Source: Euborellia annulipes
Taxonomy: Eukaryota > Arthropoda > Insecta > Dermaptera > Anisolabididae
NCBI GenBank assembly: GCA_023213315.1
Contig: JAKCPI010010880.1
Coordinates: 62,001-126,000, forward strand
Reading direction: 5' to 3'
DNA: 64,000 bases
Part shown: piece after piece, positions 12,501 through 24,600 of the stretch
How positions within the stretch are numbered: position 1 is the first letter of the stretch
Layout: every line of letters starts with the position of its first letter
Translations under genes and position numbers: made by a program
Notes under the pieces: generated by a model
Databases searched by the model: none
Seen by the model: only the letters and a program-made list of their open reading frames with translations
What the model was told of the DNA's origin: nothing

Positions 12501-15500
12501 TGCGTTTTCTACTTGTGATTATTTCCTTGTTTTTATAAAAAAAAATGAAAATCTTTTTTTGGAAATTTTCTAGGTTTGAACCATTAAAGTTTCCATTAAT
12601 GAATATATAGTATTTTTTTAAAAACAATGAAATAATCACACGTAGAAAACGCATGGGTGGGACTTAATATTGACCCTCACTGTACATTGAGGGACAATAT
12701 TAAGTCCCATCCATGCGTTTTCTACTTGTGATTATTTTGTTGTTTTTAAAAAATATATATTTTTGAATTAAAACTTACATGGGTCAAACCTTTTCTTTTA
12801 TAAAAACAATGAAATAATCACATGTAGAAAACGCACGGGTGGGACTTTTTTTTAATAGCTTTAACTCCCCTACACCAAGCTCGAGAGCCTTTTTTAAAGG
12901 GTGGGACTTAAAATATCTCTCACTGTACATAACAAAATTATAATTTTTAAAGAAAAATATACATTTTTAATGCGATGGGTGGGACTGTTGTAGAGAAAAA
13001 GTTTTTTATACGGGGCGTCTGAATTTAAAATCGTTTTTTTTTTTTTTTTTTAAATAAAATACAATTTATTATGAGACAATTATAACAGAATATTTCTGCG
13101 ACAAAACTGAAGCTTGATCGCGACACACTAATGTGCACAAAGTTTGAGAAACACTGATCTATATTATTATGAGAGTCCTTCATATCACCTACTTATACTT
13201 ATTTTCCCAAAGTTCCAGATATAATGTCTTAAAAAAATATATTTAAGACCACCAGTTTTTTATTTAATTTATTATAATTTAAAAAATTTAAAGGAATTTT
13301 ATATTATTAAAGTGTTTGTTAATTAAATTTTTTTTAGGGTATATTTTTAAAATTAAATTATTTATTTTGATTAGGTAAGATTATTTTTTATAATACATAT
13401 ATCAAAAAAAAAAAAAAAATAATAAATAAATAATTAAAAAAGCTCTGGGCCTTAGGAGAAGCCTCGATTTCAAGGGTCAAAAATTCTGTGCGAATAAAAT
13501 TTATTCAAATTATTTGGTATCCAATATAATTTGAATAAATAAGAATTGGGTCTAAATGGCTTCAATTAGCGAAAAAAAAAACCTTAAAAATATGATTTAC
13601 GATAAAAAGCGCATAATCTTCTTTAAAATAAACAACATATAATAGTTTTTGTAGCTAATTGAAATTTTGTAAAAGAAATGTATAATTTTTTTTTTTTTTT
13701 TAAATAAATGTTTTATTGTTTAATTCGAATAATGACATATTCTAGATAATGTTTGATTCAATCCTTAGGAGAAATCTGAGCGAAAAATAGCAAGTGAATA
13801 TATAGATATATTCTTCTCCAATATTTTTATTTTATTTCAATATATTTTCTTATCCCCCCCCCCCCCCCAATCGTCAAAAAAGATGACCCTGGTTCGAAAA
13901 GTGACCTTTCTGGGGCTATCTATGACTCTAAAAATTTGTTAAGTTTCTAAAGAGATATTATATATGTATTTTTTTTTATGAGAATTTATTAGGAAGTTAG
14001 ACCTGATATAAGGCCTTTTTAAAAACATGTTTGGGAATGAATAATATTAATAAATAATTTCTATATAAACCAACTGATGGGTATCTTTTTACGAGTAAAG
14101 TTAGAGATCAAGTTCAGATCAAATGTTTATAATTTTTAGAAATCTTCATCATTCAGAAGGTCTATCGTTGATTTTCAGAGAAATGCTTTTCAGTACTTTG
14201 ATTTACAATAAAAAATATAAGTATTCATAAGAAATAAAGTTAAAGATTTTTACATTATTTATTTAATCAACACAGCTGACGATTCGGTTCCGTGTTTGAA
14301 CCATCTTCAGATCAAAAGTATAAAATCCACTGTGACACTTTCAAAATGAATTTCGCCAGCTCTGAAGATTGTTCAAACACGGAACCGAAACGTCAGCTGT
14401 GTGGATTAAATAAATAGTGAATGCGTCTCTCATTTTTCTACCTCTTATGAACATAACATCACAGATATAAATTATGTTTTTTAAAAAATATAAAATTAAG
14501 GGGGATGAAACCGAGCACAGTGATTCAATCCTTGTATACTCGATCTTGATGGATTCGGGCACCTTTGGTGCAAGTTAATTTGAGAGGCTGCGCACCGTTA
14601 ATTCATGTCAAACAATTTTGTTATTTTTGATCTAATATTTAATATTTAGGGTTTATTATTTTGCATGTCAAGCCTACCAAAAAAAAAACAGACTAGCAGC
14701 TAAATTTTTTTCTTTAAATATTTTATTGGGCCTACCTTTCGGGCTCGATAGAGGCCATTTTCAGGACCTAATAAGTGTCAATAAAGTATATATATATATA
14801 TTTTGGATTAAGCAGCTATGTGTAATTATGGTCATCAGGTGAGAGATCTTGCAATGAGTCCACCATTACAGATAGCTGCTTAATGCAAAACACATACTTT
14901 TTTTGATACTTATTGGACCCCGAAAATGATCGAAACGTCGGCCCAATAAAATATTTAAAGAAAAAAATTTGGCTGCCAGCCTCTGCTTTTGCAACCCTCC
15001 CTTGATACAACTCAACAGCCACAATATTTTATTTTTTAATAAAATAGAAAAGATAATATTGGAGATGATCTATATCTATATATATATTTTAAATGTAAAA
15101 GTTTTACAAAAAAATAGTTACCTTCAGTCATTGTTAATAGTTTTCTATGAATGTTCGAAGTTCGTGTCGTTAGGTCTTGAAAAATAGTTTAAAAACGTCG
15201 AATAAAGAAATATGAACTGAAGGATATATGCCTACCTTGCTGTTGGCGAATAAGAGTCCTACGCCTTCCAGGCAAACTTGGAGAAGTCCTCCTTCGCCTG
15301 TTCTCATGTCTTGTACAGGAAATTCTCCTCCGAGTTCAACGCCGGGTGTAGCTGCTGATCCACGGGCAGCCGCCCTTTCCATAGCCTCTTTTATACAATA
15401 ATATAATTCTTTACACTGAAATAACAAAAAAATATCAATTAATTAAAACAGACAAAAAAAGTATATTATTAGGCCTCATATTTATAATTTGTGTTTATAA

Positions 15501-18500
15501 ACTATATATTTCTTATTGAATTAAAAGAAGAAAATTAAAAATATTTATTTCCTTCAAATAATATAAATATAGCCTAGAAAATTTTTTGATAAAATCACCG
15601 AAATTTTTTAAAATTTTAATTTTATTAAAATTGTGATTTTATTTAAAATTTTTAAAGCTTTATAGTAGATTTGTTTTTGTTTTATACTATTTGAACATAT
15701 TAAATTAATTTTCTAAAAAACTTTTTTTTGCTCCCCCCCCCCCCTGATTCAAATTCGTTCCGGCGGGGGGGGGGGGGGGGGGGGGGGGGGGCCCTGAATT
15801 TGGACGGGGCATTCGATGCCGAAAGACCTTAATTAAAAAAAAAAAAACTTGGAATTAACCAGACTATTTTAAAGAGTTACTTATTAAAGAGAAAATAAAA
15901 TATTTATAATAATTTGAGAAAGTTAGGGTTTGAATTTGCTTTATGACCCCTGGACATTAACATTCTTGGTCCGGTTCTTTAGGCGACCTTGGAAAGGTAG
16001 AGGTCCAAAATCGGAAAGTTCTGGTCCGAGTCCATGAGGATCAAAAATGCTCAATTACAATAAAAAGATATTTAATCATTTAAACCCTTGGGCTCTATTT
16101 TAAATTAAAAGTTTTAATTACCAGACCCTTAAATGTCCAGACGTTTCCAGTATTTTATTTTCACTTAAAACAAATAAACAATTTACTTGCCTTTTTTGTA
16201 TAATATTTATGTAGTTGTGTTTGTCCTCCGTTTCGTCTCCAAAGACATAAAACACGATTCTTTGGACTATATGTCATATTAACTAATCTTTCGAACCACC
16301 ATCTTTCAACGATTGTTCCATTCACAGAGCGTAATACGAGGCCATCTTCTCGAACCTCTAGGAATAATAAATCGCCACTATGATCAACACCCGCATGTAC
16401 TGTGAACGATTGTCGGTGCATTTGTCGTGACCCAAGGGGTTTTAAATCGATATCATTGCCGTGAAGATTATTCAACTAGAACAAATAAATAAATTATGAG
16501 ATATATTATAATTCCATTAATTTAAATAACATTTTACTTTACCTGGTCTAGAAGTTCGTTAACTTCTTGGCTATATACAAGACCGATATGGCTCTTACCC
16601 AATAATCTTCTTACTTTACGTTTTATTTCTAATTTATTTACATTCATCATAACCATAATTGCAACAAGATTATATAACATAGTAGATAATAGTCGATCCT
16701 CATCATGTTCAAGGCGTTTTCTTTCTGTTTCACTTAAAGAATTATATCTGAAAATATGAATTTTATAATAATTTTTTTTTTTCTAGTAAAAAATTTAATA
16801 TTCAAATGAAGAAAAAGATTTTATTCCGTGTTATTTTTGACCAACGTTTTAGTCCCAGGGTATCATTTTTGAAACCGATTTGAACCACTCTCAGCTAACA
16901 GAAATGGCACCCCAATCTTAAACTTTCTTCCTTCAAATATCAACGCATCCCCTTTAAGTAAAATATTTGTATAACAAGACTGCCTTCTCTAACAAAAGAA
17001 TCATAAACCTACTTGATTTCAATTAATTTCTTAACCAAAATCATTGGAAATTTTTAATTATAAAAAAACCGTTTAGTTTAGTTTTTGAACGAAATTTTTA
17101 AGTTTATTTAAAGAGTTTTTGAAAATTAGTATAAAATCTTATTTCTCGCGTTTCACAAAATTTAGCTATGCAAAAAATGAAATTTTAAATATTAATTCCA
17201 CTCACAACATAAAAATACTATCAAAGATGTTGATAAGAGAAGTGGCTGTTCAGAGATTAAAATGATGAAGGGAGAGAGGATGTCAGCCAAAAAGGAGCCT
17301 CTATCGAATAAAAATCTCCACTAAGAAGACGTTTCGGGTTTAATTATTATTATTGCTCATTTCAGCTCTAAAGAACTGATGATGGATTTATCTAATTAAA
17401 CCCGAAACGTCTTCTTAGTGGAGATTTTTATTCGATAGAGGCTCCTTTTTGGCTGACATTCTCTCTCCCTTCATCATTTTAAAATACTATCAATTTTATT
17501 ATAAGGACATCGGCCAAAAATAAATACTTTTGCGTATTATCCGTTTATTTGTAAATATTTCTGAAATAATAATATTTAATGGCTGGACATATATTGAGGA
17601 AGGATGTGTAAATGTAGGCAGCCAGAAATAAAAGACGCTCTCAATTCCCTTTGAATGTCCAGACGTTTCGGGCAAAATTTATTCGCCCATCCTCAGTGAA
17701 CTATTCTAGTGGGAGAGAGTTAAGTCTCCTTTGGTATACATAGTGGTTGTTAGATTCTACTATGTATTCTATTTAATGTGACAATATGATGATAAATGAG
17801 TTCTTTGTTATTAGAACTTTTTGCTATTTTCATAGTCAAGATACAATCAAGTAACAACCACTATGTATTAGGGTTTGGACACCGGTGGAAACCGAAACCG
17901 GTATACCGGTTTTTTGGCTAATTTTCAAAAACCGAGAAACCGAGTTTTTCGCAAAAAACCGAATTCGGTTTTTTTTTTATTTTTTTATTTTTTCTTCAAT
18001 AATACTTGTATTCAAATTTATAAATTAGCCCGTGATCCATGGCTCAGAGAGAAGATATTACAATAGCTTCTAGTAGCTTGGGGTTTCGGGTTCGCTTCCC
18101 GTTCCAAGCGAGAAAAATTTATTTCATTTGAATTGACTATCAATCATTTGAAATAAATAGGGATGGGGTTTAAATGGCCTTAGATGCCGAAAAAGACCTT
18201 GGACAAATAAAAAAAAAATTTATAGATTATTTATATGTTTTGTCCTTTTTTCTAATACTTAAATAATCTATATATAATAATAGCGGAGTGTCGGTCTATC
18301 TGTCCGTCTGTCTCGCTCTGTTTGCCCAACTTTTCGTTGGAATTTTGAAACAGAAATTTTGCAGTCTTATAGAGGACGTTATGGAGAGTTCAGGAAAAAT
18401 ACTCGGGTCCCGAAATTCCTACAATTTTTTGAGTTATTAATTCATAAAGTTACGATTTCTCCCATAGGAAATGTATAGAGAAATTTATGTATTTTTTGTA

Positions 18501-18557
18501 TTCTATGAATGTAAACAAATCCTCAAGCAGGCACTGGATCAGAATAGTAGTAATAAT

Positions 18558-18611
<54 letters not shown>

Positions 18612-21600
18612 CCCCGAGTTTGGCGTAGTAAGTAGCGTGCCTACCTCCTATACCAAACGTCGCGGGTTCGGACTCAGGCAGTCCGATGATTTTATTTAAG
18701 CCATTTGGATACCAGATGGCTTAAATAGAAATGCCTGAGGGTTCATTGCTTCCCAGTATTTATCATATAATAACTGTATTTGATAATTAAATTTTATATA
18801 CATTTGAGACTTGGCCGTGTTGACTAATGAGCATCATACAACTAATATGCAAATTTTGTATTTTTTATATAATTTTGTATATGTTTATATATAACAACTC
18901 TATCTGCATCTCAATGGTGTGCATCTTGAGTTTGCCAATAATGTAAGATCTGATGTTTTTATTATTTAAAAAATATTTTATGTTGTTGTATTACAATTAT
19001 TATTTTTGCTCATTTCAGCTCTAAAGAACTGATGATGGATTTATCTAATTAAACCCGAAACGTCTTCTGAGTGGAGATTTTTATTCGATAGAGGCTCCTT
19101 TTTGGCTGACATCCTCTCTTCCTTCATCATTTTAAAATGACTATCAATTTTATTATAAGGACATCGGCCAAAAATAAATACTTTTGCGTATTATCCGTTT
19201 ATTTGTAAATGGGAGTTTCTGAAATAATAATATTTAATGGCTGGACATATGAGGGATTGAGGAAGGATGTGTAAATGTAGGCAGCCAAAAATAAAAAACG
19301 CTCTCAATTCCCTTTGAATGTCCAGACGTTTCGGGCAAAATTTATTCGCCCATCCTCAGTGAACTATTCTAGTGGGAGAGAGTTAAAGTCTCCTTTGGTA
19401 TACATAGTGGTTGTTAGATTCTACTATGTATTCTATTTAATGTGACAATATGATGATAAATGAGTTCTTTGTTATTAGAACTTTTTGCTATTTTCATAGT
19501 CAAGATACAATCAAGTAACAACCACTATGTATGTATACCAAAGGAGACTTAACTCTCTCCCACTAGAATACTTTGCCCGAAACGTCTGGACATTCAAAGG
19601 GAATTGAGAGCGTATTTTATTTCTGGCTGCCTGCATTTACACATCCTTCCTCAATATTTCTGAAAGTTTATGAAAGTTGCATTCATGGAATGCTCAGCTA
19701 TGGGAGGAATTAACGATTTGCAAAACATCTGTTGATTGTACTGAGGATGATTCTATATCACTGGAAACGAAATATTTACAAATAAACGGATAATACGCAA
19801 AAGTAGTTATTTTTGGCCGATGTCCTTATAATAAAATTGATCATCCTTACGGCCATCTACAACCAATAAAAATACTATGCTCCTCTAATGTAACAATCAA
19901 AATCAATTCACTAAACTCTCTTTACCTTTCCATCATTTCATTAGGTCCTTGGTCCATTCCAGCCATGTCTCTTTCCTGAGATACGGCATCCAAAAACGCA
20001 TCTTCCCAAAATTGCATTTGGTCCCAAAGAGCACTTCTCTCTTTACCAACAAGGCCCTCAAAAAGATAAGTACGTCCGGCATCAGGTGATGGTGTTGGAG
20101 AAGTATTAACAATGTTCCCTCCATGATAACGAAAACCAGTGCTTAGTGATGATTTCGAAGACCAGACGCTCGGAGTCCTTTGTTTTACAGGTCGAGGTTG
20201 CTGAAGAAAACGCAATTATTAAAAATCATAAAAATAATTAAAAAAGCTTAAATAAAGGATTTTTAAAATTTGTGAGAATTCTTAAAAGTAATGTAATTAT
20301 TATCATTTCTTTATTTAAAAGGGAAATATAATATGAAAAATTAATAAAGATGAGACACTTATGGGATTGCATGCAGGCAAACATGTGTAGCATAACTAAC
20401 TAAAAAGCCAGTCCTGAAAAGCATCTCCAAGAATTTATAAATAAACTGGAAATTATTTCAAATTATTAAAGTGGAATAGTTTCTAAATTTCCTTTTTTTT
20501 TTTTTTTTTTTTTTAAATAATGAAATTTTAAAATGGATAAGAATTATAAATTTTGGATTTTCAAAATAATTAAAGATCAAAAATCATTTTATTTTTTTGT
20601 TGTTATTTTATAATTCTAATCTAAAAAATACTTTCTTTCTCTCTATATATTTCATATATAGGGTAAGAGAAAGTTAATTAAAATGACTAGTCTAAAAAAA
20701 AATATTTGTAAAAGGTTCGGTGCATGCAGTATAAAAGCATTAGAAAAAAGTTAAGAAAAAAATAATTAAAAATTATAGAATTAGAATATAGAATAGCAAA
20801 ATAGAAGAGCTAATAAGGAAGAACTTCAGCCAATACTTGTGTATTATTTTATTTAGTGTATTTTGTTCCCAGTAATATCCCATGGATCCAGATCCGAAAA
20901 AAATTTTGTAGACATACCAGAGGTTCTGGGGTCAGTAGAGTGTGTGCCAATATCAGTACGAAACATATGTTCAGTAAAACCTATTCTATTCATTATTTTT
21001 TAAAGACGTAGTTTGTAAATTTTTAATGAAATAAGAAAATATGAAAACTAATACTTATAATGGCTAAAGTCCTTCCTCATCCTTTTAAAAAATGATTAAT
21101 CAATAATTTCTATAATTTACATTAAAGTTTATTAATACAGATTTTACATATGGTACATAACTACAGTGGTTAAAAGAGAAAGAAAGTTCGGAAGAAAACA
21201 TGTTAAGAAATAACCAAATTAAGTTTTTTTTAACATTATAATAGCCCTAAAATGCTTTAGTACAGGTTTGACAGCTGAGTAGGGTAACCCTAATTGGTAA
21301 TCAAAATAAAGATCTGAAACGATAAAATCTAATAAGAATATCCCCCCTCCCCTCATCACCAAAATTACTTCAGCTAATATGAGATATTTGATAATATTAA
21401 TTAAATCCATTTTCCATTCTGATCTAGCCTGATCAGAAAAAACTTTTCTTTTAATCTTTTTTTTTTATTTTGAAAATCCAAATTTGCTTTAGAAATATCT
21501 ATAAAATGACTGAATATTTCCTAAAATGTTTATATACGAGGTGTTTGTAAAACGCGGATAATTCTGGGGATGGTTATATTGGTTAAATTGAAGAAAAATG

Positions 21601-24600
21601 TGGCTATAAACACAGACCTAGAAACAAATTCCTCTGCATGTACAGTGAGGGGCAATATTAAGTCCCACCCATGCGTTTTCTACTTGTGATTATTTCATTG
21701 TTTTTATAAAAGAAAATGAAAATCTTTATTGGAAATTTTCTAGGTTTGGACCATGAAGGTTTCCATTAAAAAATATATAATATTTTTTTTTAAAACAATG
21801 AAATAATCACAAGAAGAAAACGCATGGGTGGGACTTAATTATGTCCCTCACTGAACATATCCTGAGCCACCATCAGAGTTAATGCAGTAAATCTTAAGAA
21901 AAATAGTTTCCCCCCCCCCCCCACCCTTCAAGAAAAAGTTGGTATAACACCAATGGAACTGCTTGGCCAATTAAGTTGAAATTTCATGTAACTAATAAAT
22001 TGATGTTTTTTGGCTGTGGAGATTTACTCAGGATTCGCAGGGACTTTGCAGCCAGGAGATTAATAAAAAAACTTTTATTTAATTTTTATTTGCCGACGCT
22101 TCGGTCGCCAATCACGACCTTCATCAGGGCAAATATTGTCAATTATACACGATCAGGTCGTGATTGGCGACCGAAGCGTCGGCAAATAAAAATTAAATAA
22201 AAGTTTTTTTATTTAATCTCCTGGCTGCAAAGTCCCTGCGAATCCTGAGCATGTAACTAATGTAGTCGTAGTTTGAGTTCAACTCAATTGGTCAAACCGA
22301 TCAAGAGATATAAATTATTTAGAGGAAAAAAAAAACACAATGATCGATATCTGGGAGAAGAAGCGTTTCCTGACATAAATTTTTCTTAATTTTGACCAAT
22401 ATAACCCCCCCCCCCCCCTCTACTGAATTATTTCGGCACATTACAGAAACACTTTGTGTAGATTCACAAAAAGAAAAAAGTAATAATTTAAATTAAAGTT
22501 TATTATAATAAAGTTCTCAAGGGAATATAATCAGTCCTCTCTCAATTCATGATAATCTCTCAATTAAAGATAAAATAATACCGGGGAGATTATTCATTTT
22601 CAAGTTTAACATTTTAAATCAATTAATTTTGTTTGAAATTTGATATAGTCCCCATGGAAAGACCTGGTGGGGACGTCGTATGGTATTATGGAGGCTAATT
22701 CACATTTCAAACAAAGATAATGGGTTAAATGATAAAATAAGATAATCAAACCGAGTCACAAGGAGAATGAATATATCTGAAACATAGGGTCAAAAGTGTC
22801 TCGGGTTATATTTTCTTTAAAAAGTGAAATAAATTAGAATTTTCTTCATAAATTTAAGTTTTAAGAAGACTTTTTATGGATAAATTGAGATTATTTTTAC
22901 GAAATTAGATCCTAATTATGATATTTGATTTAGAGCTTTTAATTTGTGACTCACAAGGCCGGCATGATCGAGTTCCGAATCACTGACAGCTGAGCGACAA
23001 GTGCCGCCGCTGGTTATTCCACCGGGGCGGGTTCGCACCAGTGCAGGGTTAGTCACGATGCTCCCCGATTCAGAGGGTGCACTGCCGACTCCGCCGTCAC
23101 CCGCCTGTAGGCGCCACGGGGACACAGCATGCAGGCAAGCATCCCGTTATAATTCATCACAAACAATCAAAAACCAAAGTACGAATACGAGAGGGGAGAT
23201 GCAAATTTTACTAGAGCGTAATCGTCAATGAGCAGGGAAAGATACAAAGGAAAAGAACAAATAGGTTATCTAATCAAATGCTTATGCATTTTTGAATTCA
23301 TGTTTTAATATCACATAATAGGTACTTGAAAAAAATTTATAAAACCAATGAAAAAAATCTGGTATGACAGACGCACCAGATTATTTGTGTCGAGATATAT
23401 TTAGTTTCCCATAGCCCCTTATAAGTGATCAAGTTTGAAACTATAGTTTAAAAAATGATCACTTGCATTTCTTAAGTAAAAATATGGTGTGACTGGTCGC
23501 ACAGCCCACAACTTTCTTTTACGCTCGGTAATCGAAAGTTGTGTTCTGTGCTTGTCACGCCAGATTTTTCGTGTCGACATTTAGTTTCCGATATATTAGA
23601 ATCAAGATGTAAAATTTATAAATATGGGAAAATTTTTATATTTTGTTATCATGTCAACCATTTCTCCTATCCTTCCTATGAAGTACACGAGTAAAGTGGT
23701 CTTCAGAATATTTTAATGGTAAAATGAGAATATACATTTTAAACAACATCTAAAAAATAATTGATTTTTGAATTTTAATCAAAATTCTCCTCAAGTGGTG
23801 TTGCTGAAGTTGGTTTATTAAAGAGAAAAAACGCTATGTTTTCAGCAATTGTTTTTAATTCGTTAGCAAGGCAATATTTCCAGATATTGCCTTGCTAACG
23901 AATTAAACAATTGCTGAAAACATAGCGTTTTTTTCTCTTTAATTTAATCAAAATTGTTGGAGCGAATTTTGAGAAAATCGAAAAAAACTGAAAAACTACA
24001 TCAGAAAAGTTCTAGTACTTTTTGGTTGATTTTGATCAAAAGTTTTGTACCACGCCCCAGGAGGGTACCTAACTTATATTTAAAATTTCAACCTCTAGCT
24101 CTTTTCGTTCTTGAGATATTTTGTTCACAGACTGACAGACCCAGACAGATCATGTTAGGAAAATTACTTTTTTGAGATCTCAAAATATGTTCCATCAAAA
24201 TCTCCGACATCGAATTTTTGACATGATAGTAATACTTCGACTCTATAGATCTATATTGCATATATAGGTAAGAGAAAGTAAAATTAATTGTATTAAGATA
24301 GAAACTCTTTTGGCTGGCATAATGTGATACTTTAAGTTATTTCATTTCTCCAAATTAAAAATATTAATTTTTAAGAATTTAGATGAAAATTATTATAATT
24401 AAAAATTAAAGTGCAGATTTTTTTAAACTCCCTATGTGTTCATGATTGTATTGCAATATTTTAAATTTGATATATCAAAATTATTTTAAAAGATTTCTTT
24501 TTTTTTTCTTTAGTTACCAGGGTATGTGTTCATCTAGCTAAATATAAAATATTGAGTTTTATTTAATGTGCACAATGAGACTCAGCATAGTTATGCGCTA

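Larger units (their letters stand above)
12261..13156. mobile_element. hAT element with an exact 8-bp TSD
   Basis: Starts CAGGGTTTCTCAAATT and ends TTTGAGAAACACTG, with GCGACACAC just inside both ends. The duplication ATCTATAT lies at 12253-12260 and 13157-13164. It is 896 bp with no transposase, and contains two adjacent mariner MITEs. Confidence 0.88.
19005..19540 (+). repeat. Recent direct duplicate of 17347-17870
   Basis: Nearly identical over roughly 500 bases, including half of the foldback at 17.2 kb and both hammerhead-like motifs. Differences are a few substitutions and short insertions (for example ATGGGAG near 19208). Confidence 0.85.

Noticed and set aside
23001..23231. Plus-strand ORF across the GC-rich block
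   Set aside because: The minus strand has good splice sites, the right phase and MADD similarity; the plus ORF is its shadow.
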